Positions 42,730 to 50,699 of a stretch of 64,000 nt of DNA are shown here, piece by piece. Location: assembly GCA_029262115.1 (NCBI GenBank), contig JAJCZZ010000093.1, positions 42,683-106,682 on the forward strand, written 5' to 3'. This stretch comes from Gemmatimonadota bacterium. Its GTDB lineage: Bacteria; Gemmatimonadota; Gemmatimonadetes; Longimicrobiales; Gaopeijiaceae. Made by a program: the position numbers and the translations under genes. The notes beneath the pieces are model-generated. The model ran no database searches. It was not told where the DNA came from and saw nothing but the letters and a program-made list of their open reading frames with translations. The stretch's first letter is position 1, and each line of letters opens with the position of its first letter.

Positions 42730-44283
42730 ATGACTCCCGTTCAACTGCCCGATCTCGCCCGTCCGTCTAGCGATGAAATGGCACGAGCCGTTCAGGTTGC
42801 TCGAACCCACGGCATCGCCGTGTTCGTGGTGGCGTACAACGCCCAGTCGCATATCCGCGATACGCTCCGTCGTATCCCTGACGAGCTCCTCGGCCACCTG
42901 ACGAGTATCTATGTCATCGACGACTCGAGCAGTGACGAGACGACCCGCGTGGCCCGGGAGCTCCAGTTGGAAATCCCGATCCTCGAGGTGGCGAGGACAC
43001 CGTGGAACCAGGGCTACGGGGGGAACCAGAAACTCGGCTACCAATACGCGTCGCGTCGGGGGTTCGACATCGTCGTTCTGTTGCACGGGGACGGGCAGTA
43101 CGCGCCCGAGTTCCTCCCCCGGATTCTCGCGCCGTTCGACGAGCCGGAAACGTCCGCGGTCTTCGGCTCGCGAATGATGGTGCCCGGCGCGGCACGACGT
43201 GGGCGGATGCCGCGGTACAAGTACGTTGGTAATCGCATCCTGACCGCGATCGAGAACTGGTTGCTCGACGCGAACCTCTCGGAGTTCCACTCGGGCTATC
43301 GGGCGTATCGGGTCTCGGCGCTCGAGCAGATTCCGTTTCAGTACAATACCGACGACTTCCACTTCGACACCGAGATCATCATCCAACTTCTCGCGAAGAG
43401 GATGAAGATCGTCGAGGTGCCAATCCCGACCTACTACGGTGACGAGATCTGTCACGTGGAGGGTGTCCCGTATGCCCTTCACTGCATCGGCACGGTCTTG
43501 CGGGCAAGGGCCAACCGGCTCCACCTCGTCTATCATCCGAAGTTCGACGTATTCGGATCAGACGACTACGTGTTCAAGGAGTCGCCCCACTCGGTGCACC
43601 AGGCCGTGCTCCGACGGCGATGGGTGCCCGGTTCCACGGTGCTCGAGTTGGGCGCCGGGCACGGTGAGGTCGGTCGTGCGATCCACGAGCAGGGTGCGGA
43701 CGTCGTCGCACTCGACCTGAAGCGTCCCGACGTGGACTTCCCGTATCCGTATCTCGAAGCGGACCTCAACGAGCCGCTGGCCGACGACGTCCTGACCGCC
43801 CTCAACGGGACGGCGGACGTCGTGGTCGCACTCGACGTGATCGAACATCTGGCTAGTCCCGAGCGGAGCCTGCGTGAGCTGCGGCGCGCCATGAAGCCGG
43901 GGGCGAGGTTGGTCGCGAGCACCGGAAACGTGGGGTTCGTCCTCGTCCGTCTCATGCTTGCCCTTGGGCAGTTCAACTACGGGAAGAAGGGCATTTTGGA
44001 CCTCACCCATACACGACTGTTCACGATCCGCTCGTTCAGCCGGACCATCGAAGGCGAGGGCTTCCGCGTCGAATCGGTCCAGGGCTTTGGACCGCCGGTG
44101 CGCGACATGGTGGGTGCCTCCCTGGTACTGCGCACGGTCGACGCCGTGGCCGGTTGGTTCGCCCGGGTCTGGCCATCGCTGTTCGCCTACCAGGTTCTGA
44201 TCGAAGCGACCCGGCTCGACGATGTCGACGCCGTACTCGATCGGACGCTCGAATCGAAGACCGTGGATCGCGCCATCGCCTGA
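42730..44283 (+). CDS. GT2 glycosyltransferase fused to class I methyltransferase
   Basis: 517 residues from ATG 42730; a GTG at 42649 would add 27. Residues ~25-270 are a DPM1-like GT2 domain: IAVFVVAYNAQSHIRDTLRR, YVIDDSSSDETTRVARELQL, VVLLHGDGQYAPEFLPRILA (DxD-type metal site), EFHSGYRAYR and DFHFDTEIIIQLLAKRMKIV. Residues ~305-500 are an SAM methyltransferase: VLELGAGHGEVGRAI, VVALDLKRPD, VVVALDVIEHLASPERSLRE. The fusion suggests a sugar transferred and methylated on one carrier. Confidence 0.88.
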   Translation: MTPVQLPDLARPSSDEMARAVQVARTHGIAVFVVAYNAQSHIRDTLRRIPDELLGHLTSIYVIDDSSSDETTRVARELQLEIPILEVARTPWNQGYGGNQKLGYQYASRRGFDIVVLLHGDGQYAPEFLPRILAPFDEPETSAVFGSRMMVPGAARRGRMPRYKYVGNRILTAIENWLLDANLSEFHSGYRAYRVSALEQIPFQYNTDDFHFDTEIIIQLLAKRMKIVEVPIPTYYGDEICHVEGVPYALHCIGTVLRARANRLHLVYHPKFDVFGSDDYVFKESPHSVHQAVLRRRWVPGSTVLELGAGHGEVGRAIHEQGADVVALDLKRPDVDFPYPYLEADLNEPLADDVLTALNGTADVVVALDVIEHLASPERSLRELRRAMKPGARLVASTGNVGFVLVRLMLALGQFNYGKKGILDLTHTRLFTIRSFSRTIEGEGFRVESVQGFGPPVRDMVGASLVLRTVDAVAGWFARVWPSLFAYQVLIEATRLDDVDAVLDRTLESKTVDRAIA

Positions 44284-44654
44284 TGGAGCGGGATAGGGTG
44301 GGGTTGCACCACGCAGGTACCCGATCGAAGCGACGTCAGCTCTCAGAGAGTGCGCTGGAGACACCGCTGGCGGCCGGCTTCCAGGCCGGTGTGTTGTGCG
44401 CGCTCGTCCCCTTCGTGATCGCGTAGATGGATCCGGCCCACATCGTTCACTCGAGCATGGCGGCCTGGGCGCTACTCGTAGTGCTCGCGGCCCTCGGCTT
44501 ACCCAGCGATGGAGACCGCCGTCGGCGCACAAGTAGGAGCGGCGAGAGGAGGGTCCCGGTGTCCGAGCAACGGGGATCGAGGAGCCACTCCGACACGCGA
44601 CTGCCCTCCGCCAGTGGGTTCGGTACCGCCTTCGTCAGCGTAGCGCTAGCGTAG
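44283..44654 (+). other. Short broken membrane-protein-like frame
   Basis: One frame reads ESALETPLAAGFQAGVLCAL and VPFVIA, a TAG at 44424-44426, then MDPAHIVHSSMAAWALLVVL and AALGLP. Two hydrophobic stretches separated by an in-frame stop suggest a decayed small membrane protein. The remainder up to 44645 is Arg/Ser-rich and looks non-coding. Confidence 0.3.
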
Positions 44655-45848
44655 CGCGGGGATCACGAACCGCCGGATTACGGCGTCGGCGGGATCCGCC
44701 GTGTGGTAGTTCCCGCCGGTCTGCACCACCACCACACCGTCTTCCGGAAGGACCGTGATCATCTGACCGCCCCACCCACGGGCTCCCCACGACGGGTGGA
44801 CCTCGCCATCGACCGTGAAATCGTGGATCCACCATTGGTACCCGTAGCCCCACCCGGGATTCCACGTCTCGGCGTGGCGAAGCGTGGCGCGCTCGACCCA
44901 CTCGGGCGGAAGGATCCGGCGTCCGTTCCAGACACCGTCCTGGAGGTGGAGTTGGCCGATACGGGCCATGTCCCGCGGGCGCAGGCGAAGGTCGCCCGAT
45001 GCGTAGGTGACCCCATCCGCGAGATGGAGCCACTCCCGGTCCGAGATGCCAAGTGGGCCGAAGAGGACATCGTCGGCGAACCGCTCCAACCGGACTCCCG
45101 CCACCTGCTCCACCACGTCGCCGAGAACGATCGTGCCGCCACCGTTGTAGAGCCAACGCGTTCCTGGAGCGTCCGCAAGGGGGCGGTCGAGAATGTAGCC
45201 GATGGGGTCGGACTGTGAGAACAGGGCGTTGATGTCGTTTCTCGGGTCGCCGTAGCCGTACGTGTGCTCGTCCCAGGCCAGACCCGAGGTCATGGTCAGG
45301 AGATGCTCCAACCGGATCGCGAACCGCGCCGGGCCGCCTGCCTCGCCCACCTCGGGATAGAAGTCGTAGACCGCCGTGTCGACGCCGGGGAGCAGGCCCC
45401 GGTGGATCGCGGCACCGATGAGGGTGGCGGTGATCGACTTGGTCACGGACGCCAGATTGTGGGGCGTGGTAGGCCCGAAAGCGGTCCAGTCGCCAACGAT
45501 GCTGTCGCCGACCGCGGCCTCGAAGTCCACGCCGTTGAAGTATTCCTCGAATACGAGCCTGCCGTCCTTGACGACGACCAGACCGTGGATGCGCGCGTAG
45601 GTCCCGGCGCGTACGAGATCGACGAGTCGCGTCAGCGGTCCGGGGTCCATGCCCACGTCTTCGAGGGAGGCCGTCTTCCAGCCGTCACCGAGGTCGGGAG
45701 GCACGGTGTACGCATACGGCAGCGTGTCGTCGGGGGCTGCCGGGCGGGGGTCGGGCCCCGGCGGCGCCGTCACGTCTCCGCACCCGGCGGCCGCGGCCAG
45801 GAACGCTGCAACAGACATCGCGGTGCGCCGTCGACCTCGTGCGGTCAT
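44646..45848 (-). CDS. Serine hydrolase lipoprotein (beta-lactamase/PBP fold)
   Basis: 400 residues. Lipobox AAAGC (Cys23). Ser134-x-x-Lys137 (ASVTK), Tyr-x-Asn as LYNGGG near 219, and WGGQMITV in the KTG position mark a class C beta-lactamase-type esterase or peptidase. MDPGPLTRLVDLVRAGTYAR and HGLVVVKDGRLVFEEYFNG are typical of this subgroup. Its ATG overlaps the stop of the small lipoprotein upstream. Confidence 0.9.
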   Translation of the reverse strand: MTARGRRRTAMSVAAFLAAAAGCGDVTAPPGPDPRPAAPDDTLPYAYTVPPDLGDGWKTASLEDVGMDPGPLTRLVDLVRAGTYARIHGLVVVKDGRLVFEEYFNGVDFEAAVGDSIVGDWTAFGPTTPHNLASVTKSITATLIGAAIHRGLLPGVDTAVYDFYPEVGEAGGPARFAIRLEHLLTMTSGLAWDEHTYGYGDPRNDINALFSQSDPIGYILDRPLADAPGTRWLYNGGGTIVLGDVVEQVAGVRLERFADDVLFGPLGISDREWLHLADGVTYASGDLRLRPRDMARIGQLHLQDGVWNGRRILPPEWVERATLRHAETWNPGWGYGYQWWIHDFTVDGEVHPSWGARGWGGQMITVLPEDGVVVVQTGGNYHTADPADAVIRRFVIPALR

Positions 45849-46297
45849 GTCCCGGCCTCCCGGACGAGTTCCAGCCGCAACAGGGCCGGCTCGTCCTCGC
45901 CGCTACCCTCGAAGTCGAACTCGATGCCCGAGCGCAGGTCGAGCGTCAGTGTCTCGCCGGCAAGGCGCCAGGTTCCGTGGTTGGGCACGCCGTCCAGCGT
46001 GAGCGTCACGGCCTCTCCGTTGAAGACGATGGTGCCGCGCTCGACGTCGACCTCCCCTTCGAAAGCGATGCGCGTCTCCGCCCCTCCGTCGTCGGCAATG
46101 GTCAGCGTGAGGTCGAGGCCCAACGTCACGAGCTCTATCGACTGCGTGGGAACAGCCGGGTTCGTCACCACGGCGGACGTGGCTGACCATCGCCCCGTCA
46201 GGTCTGTCACTTCCGGGCCCTGGTCGCCGCACCCGGCGGCCACGAGCGCCCCCGCCAGTCCCAAAGCCCGCAAGCTTGTCCTCCACCCTTTTGTCAT
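45845..46297 (-). CDS. Small lipoprotein, lipocalin-like
   Basis: 150 residues. Signal peptide with lipobox (AGALVAAGC). The body is beta-rich: LTGRWSATSAVVTNPA, LDLTLTIADDGGAETRIAFE, GTIVFNGEAVTLTLDG, GTWRLAGETLTLDLRSG. This resembles lipocalin-like domains found in many Gemmatimonadota lipoproteins. GGGAGG precedes the ATG. It is coupled to the serine hydrolase. Confidence 0.8.
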   Translation of the reverse strand: MTKGWRTSLRALGLAGALVAAGCGDQGPEVTDLTGRWSATSAVVTNPAVPTQSIELVTLGLDLTLTIADDGGAETRIAFEGEVDVERGTIVFNGEAVTLTLDGVPNHGTWRLAGETLTLDLRSGIEFDFEGSGEDEPALLRLELVREAGT

Positions 46298-46519
46298 GTT
46301 TCCCTCCCGGATCTTCGTGGTCCCTTTGGCCTCTATTGCCTGCAACGCGGGACGTCGCGCGATTCTGACATGGGCCGGACCGACGTCGGAACCTTCTCGG
46401 CTGGGAATCCGCCAGGCCGACCGGGGGCGGAATCCTCGGACCACGGGGCCGAGCGTCAGAAGGATCCCGAGACACGCGTTGACTGTACGGAGCCGATCCA
46501 CAGGGCACGCGGAGAGACC

Positions 46520-49025
46520 ATGAGATGGAGCGGATGGACCGGGGGATGCCTGGTCGCGATGGTCGCGGCCGTGGCGGCTGGGCCCCTGACCGCGTCGCAG
46601 GAGCGCCACGGGGGCGAGAGCGGTCTGCGTGGCACCGTACTCGACGCCGACACCGGGACCCCGCTGGCGGGCGCCGATGTGGTTCTGGAGACCGTCTTCG
46701 GCGGCCTCGTTTCCTCCGATCCGGGCCGTGGCTCGGTCTTCCTCGGCAGCGTCCGCTACGTGACGACCCGGTCCGACGGGACCTACGCTTTCCGGGGATT
46801 GGGGGAGGGGATCTACCGCCTCCGTGTCGAGCGGATCGGCTACCGAGGGGCGTCGGTCGAGGTCCGGTACGAGGGTCCGGCCGACCCCCGCGTCTCGGTC
46901 GCTCTCGAGGTGGAGCCCGTCCGCCTCGACCCCGTCGACGTCGTGGCGGCTCCGGTCGAGTCCATCACGCCGGTTGGCACGCCCCAGGGGGCGGCGGCGG
47001 GCGGGGCCCGCATCGCCGCCGAACGGCTCCGTCAGGACCGACATCTCGGCTCCGACACCCGTGTACTCGGCGACAGTGACCTTTCGGAGGCGGCCACGCT
47101 GGGCGAGACCGATCTGCTCCGTGCCATCCATCGGCTCCCCGGGGTCACGGCGGACGACGATTGGTCCGCGGAGCCGTGGACACGGGGATCAGGCTGGGAC
47201 GAGACGCGCGTCTACTTCGACGGACTCCCCCTCTTCGATCCGGTCCATTTCGGCGGGGCGTTCACCTCGGTGAGCCCTACCGCCGTGGGTTCGCTCGTCT
47301 TTCATCCCGGCGTCCGCAGCGGTCGTGGAACTGAAGAGTCGGCCAGCCACGGCGTCGTCCGACGGGGCCTCCGTGACCGGCCAGCTGTCCCTGCTGGGCG
47401 GCCGGATCGCGGTCGACCATCCCGTGGGTCGCGCAGGGGCTGTGACCGTGTCGGCCCGGCGGAGTCTCATCGAGGGACTGGCGGGCCCCGACGTGGGTGA
47501 AGATCGGATCCCGTACCGGTTTACTGACGTTGCCGGACGGTGGGATCACGCGGTGTCGGACGAGGTCCATCTGACCGTCAGCGGCCTGTACACCCGCGAT
47601 CGGCTCCTTGGGGACGTGCCGAACAAGCTGAAGGGGGCGCGAGGTGGCTGGGGGAACCGCGGGATCCGTGGAACCCTCGAGACGGTGCGGAGGGGAGTGC
47701 GGACCAGCATGACGTGGGGGCGCGCCGTTTTCGATTCCGAGATCGATCTCGTTCCCTTCGACGCAGGCCGGAAAGACCTCACGGATGCCGGGACTGCGGC
47801 GGTGACCTGGAACCGCATCGAGTCCGACGTGGTGGAGGTGACGGTCTCAGGGGTCGGACGGGGTGGTGCGCCCTCGCCCTGGGCGGTGGGCGGCCGCCGG
47901 ACGTCGACGGGTGTGGAGTACCGGGGACCCGCCCCCTGGCCGTATCCCGGTTCCGCCAACGCCGGAAGGGTCGAACAGGGCTCTGAAGTGGCCCGCTATG
48001 CCGTGTGGGGCAGCGTGCGGGAGCGCCTGGCCCCGACGGTCGAGGTGTCGGCGGGGCTGTCTTTGGAGACACGGGGCGTCCTGACCATCGACGATGACCT
48101 GACCGCCGCGCCCCGCGTCACGGTGGCGTGGACGCCCGATCCGGATCTCCGTGTGACGGCCGGCGCCGGCCGGCATCACCAGTATGAGCAGGCCCTCGCC
48201 CCCGCGGGGTTTGTGCTCGGTCCGGGTCTCGGGCCCGGACATCTCTGGGTGAGTGCACGGGGGCGCGTCCCGGCGCTCCGTTCGGACGTGCTCGTCGTCG
48301 GAGCCGAGCGCTGGTTGTCGGGCGGGTGGCTCGTCTCGGCCAACACCTTCCTCCGTGCCACGACGGGCCGCCTGACCCCCCGACCCGATTCCGGATACGT
48401 GCGGGCCGACCCGCCGGTCCAGGGCGCCGAGACTGGAGAGGGGTGGGCGGTGGGCCGCACGACGGCGGTAGGCGGCGAACTTTCGGCGCGTCGTCTGGCG
48501 GGACGGTGGACAGGATCCGTGGCCTACTCGTTCACCCGCGCCAGGATGCGCACGGAGGGGCGGACCTATCCTGCTCCGGGAGAGCGCGCCCATGTCCTGG
48601 ACGTCACCGCCCGCGTGGGCCTCACGAAGGCGACACGGGTGGGCGCCGTGCTCACGGCCTCCAGCGGCGCGCCCTACACCCGGTTCTACGCCTTCCGCTG
48701 TCCGGAACAGAACTGGTACTGTCCGGTCGCGGACGGGCAGGAGACCATCGCACCCGTTCTGGGGTTCGTCGAGGAGCCGGGAGCCCAGCGAACCCGGCCA
48801 TACTTCGCCCTGGACCTGAATGCGGAACGGGCGGGCCGCGTCTTCGGCGTGCCGTACGGCGTGTACGTCCAACTCCGGAACGTGCTCGGCCGGGACAACC
48901 CATCCGCGTACCTGGGCTCGATCCTGGACTGCGCCGACGACGGGAGCGGCCCGTGCCCTCTCACCGATCGGTTCGAGGAGGGGCTGCCGTTCCTGCCCCT
49001 GGTGGGCGTCTGGATCCGGATGTGA
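46520..49025 (+). CDS. TonB-dependent receptor-like protein with one frameshift
   Basis: About 835 residues if restored. Frame one: signal peptide (GGCLVAMVAAVAAGPLTAS), a carboxypeptidase-regulatory-like beta domain (GLRGTVLDADTGTPLAGADV ... YRLRVERIGYRG), and a plug-like region (DLLRAIHRLPGVTADDDWSA, ETRVYFDGLPLFDPVHFGGA). Near 47316-47325 the frame must skip one base; frame two then reads VVELKSRPATASSDGASVTG and a barrel up to FLPLVGVWIRM at 49025. Only this one break is seen, so it may be a recent mutation or a sequence error. The ECF sigma gene overlaps its end. Confidence 0.82.
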
Positions 49026-49525
49026 CCGACGATGTCGAGAAGGCATACCGCAACCACGGACCGGCGGTCCTCCAATACCTCCACCGCATGTGCGGCGATC
49101 GCGACCTCGCCGCCGACGTCTTGCAGGAGACCTTCGCGACGCTCATCGAGCGGCCTCCGGAAGAAGACGGGAATCTCCGGGGATGGTTGTTCCGGGTGGC
49201 CACCAACCGCCTACGCGACGCCCGTCGTAAGACGTCCCGTCGGACGGCCGCGCTCCAGCGTGTTGCTCCGGGGCGCGTGCACGGCGATCCAGCGCCGCAT
49301 CCGTCCCGCCGGGTCGAGCGGCACGAGGCCGAGCGGGAGGCCTGGCGCATGCTCGACGCGCTCGGAGAGCGGGACCGGATGGTCCTCCTGATGCGGGCGG
49401 AGGGCTTCGCCCACCGCGAAATTGCGGCCGCCGTGGATACGACGACGGGCTCGGTCGGTACGCTCATCGCTCGCGCGCTCGACCGCGCCGCACGCCACGT
49501 CGAACGGGAGAGGGATCATGGATGA
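49022..49525 (+). CDS. ECF-type RNA polymerase sigma factor
   Basis: 167 residues. Region 2: YLHRMCGDRDLAADVLQETF, LRGWLFRVATNRLRDARRKT. Region 4: LGERDRMVLLMRAEGFAHRE, IAAAVDTTTGSVGTLIARAL. GTG 49022 overlaps the receptor stop, so expression is coupled to it. It would transcribe envelope- or transport-related promoters when released by the anti-sigma encoded downstream. Confidence 0.92.
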   Translation: MTDDVEKAYRNHGPAVLQYLHRMCGDRDLAADVLQETFATLIERPPEEDGNLRGWLFRVATNRLRDARRKTSRRTAALQRVAPGRVHGDPAPHPSRRVERHEAEREAWRMLDALGERDRMVLLMRAEGFAHREIAAAVDTTTGSVGTLIARALDRAARHVERERDHG

Positions 49526-50207
49526 AGGTCGTCCGACCGACGCACTCGACGGTCTTCTGGTCCGATATCTCGACGGGGAAGCCGAACCGTCGGAAGTGGA
49601 GAGGATCGAGTCGTCTCCGAGTGACTCGCCCGAGGTCCGGCGCCTCGCGGAGCTCGAGGCGGCCGACGCCACCGTGGACGTGAGACTGGCCGCGCTGCCG
49701 TCGCCCGTGCTTCCGCCGCTCCGGCGGAAGCGGCGTCCCAGGTGGGTCGGTCGGGCCGCTGCTGCCGCCGCCGCTGTGCTGATTCTTGCGGGCGCCCTGA
49801 CCGCGGCACGGCCCGTCCGGACCGCGATGGTGGAGGGCGCCCGTTGGCTCGCGGCCTGGGTCGCCGATCCGGTCGTTCCCTCCCCGACGCCCGGACGGGC
49901 GGTGATCGGCATGGCCGTGAACGGACCGGAGTTGGCGGTGGAGGTGATTGGCACGCCCGGCGCGTCGGTGCTGCGGCTCGAGGTGGGGGCGTCCCCGGAC
50001 GTCCGAGCGGCAGCCGGGGCGGCGGAACTCACGGTCATGTCGGATCGCCTGCGAATCCGAACCGAGCCGGGGCAGGCCGACACGGTGGTCGTCACCGTGC
50101 CGCTGGCGGTCCGACACGTCCGGGTCGACGTGTACGGGCGGGTCCAGACGTTCGACCTCGCCGCCGAGTCGCGGCCGGAGCCGATCCGCCTTGGGCCTGG
50201 AGGGTGA
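49518..50207 (+). CDS. Putative membrane anti-sigma factor
   Basis: 229 residues. The cytoplasmic N-terminus (LDGLLVRYLDGEAEPSEVER) resembles zinc-finger anti-sigma domains but lacks the HxxxCxxC residues. A membrane helix follows (AAAAAAVLILAGALTAARP, ~80-98), then a periplasmic beta-rich domain (LAVEVIGTPGASVLRLEVGA, VRHVRVDVYGRVQTFDLAA). Its start lies inside the sigma gene end. Role by position. Confidence 0.78.
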   Translation: MDEGRPTDALDGLLVRYLDGEAEPSEVERIESSPSDSPEVRRLAELEAADATVDVRLAALPSPVLPPLRRKRRPRWVGRAAAAAAAVLILAGALTAARPVRTAMVEGARWLAAWVADPVVPSPTPGRAVIGMAVNGPELAVEVIGTPGASVLRLEVGASPDVRAAAGAAELTVMSDRLRIRTEPGQADTVVVTVPLAVRHVRVDVYGRVQTFDLAAESRPEPIRLGPGG

Positions 50208-50284
50208 GCCGTCGCTGATTGACCGCGGCGGCGGAGGTACCCACCTCATCTCCTGGGCCATTGGGCTTGTCTCCCCAAGCAACC

Positions 50285-50325
50285 CTATACACTATTTCTA
50301 CGTACTAATACTATATAGCGTGGAC
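50285..50325 (+). promoter_or_regulatory. AT-rich promoter region of padR (pair 4)
   Basis: The only strongly AT-rich stretch here reads ...TACGTACTAATACTATATAGCG, with ACTATATAG a plausible -10/operator core 60 bases upstream of the PadR start. No perfect long dyad is present. Confidence 0.4.
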
Positions 50326-50384
50326 CAGGAGGCCAAATGAGCGTCCGGGCCACCGAAACGCACACTCGATGAGAGGGACTGCAC

Positions 50385-50699
50385 ATGTCACGAAACAGGC
50401 CCCTCGGCGCAGCCACGGTCGCTATTCTCAAGGCCGTCCAGGAAGGTCATCGCTTCGGCCTCGACGTCATGGAAGCCACAGACCTGCCCAGCGGGACGGT
50501 CTACCCGACGCTCGCTCGGATGGAGGCACGCGACTATCTGGAGTCGGAGTGGGAGGCTGCGGCGGACGCGAAGGCCGCGGGTCGGCCGCGTCGTCGCTAC
50601 TACGGCGTCACTCCGGACGGGGCTCGCGCCCTGAGCGAGGCCCTCGAGCGACTCGGCGTCCTGGCCGGTGTTACCCGGCAGGCGGCAGGACCCGGGTGA
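50385..50699 (+). CDS. PadR-family transcriptional regulator (pair 4)
   Basis: 104 residues. LGAATVAILKAVQEGHRFGL, DLPSGTVYPTLARMEARDYL and RRRYYGVTPDGARALSEALE are PadR motifs, closest in spacing to the regulator at 10914. Its TGA and the permease ATG share one base. Confidence 0.92.
   Translation: MSRNRPLGAATVAILKAVQEGHRFGLDVMEATDLPSGTVYPTLARMEARDYLESEWEAAADAKAAGRPRRRYYGVTPDGARALSEALERLGVLAGVTRQAAGPG

Noticed and set aside
45264..46523. 419-codon frame on the plus strand
   Set aside because: Antisense to the coupled lipoprotein and serine hydrolase genes, which have signal peptides and catalytic motifs.
48326..49021. N-terminal extension of the sigma factor frame
   Set aside because: The frame is open upstream but lies within the receptor barrel and has shadow composition; GTG 49022 begins the conserved sigma region.
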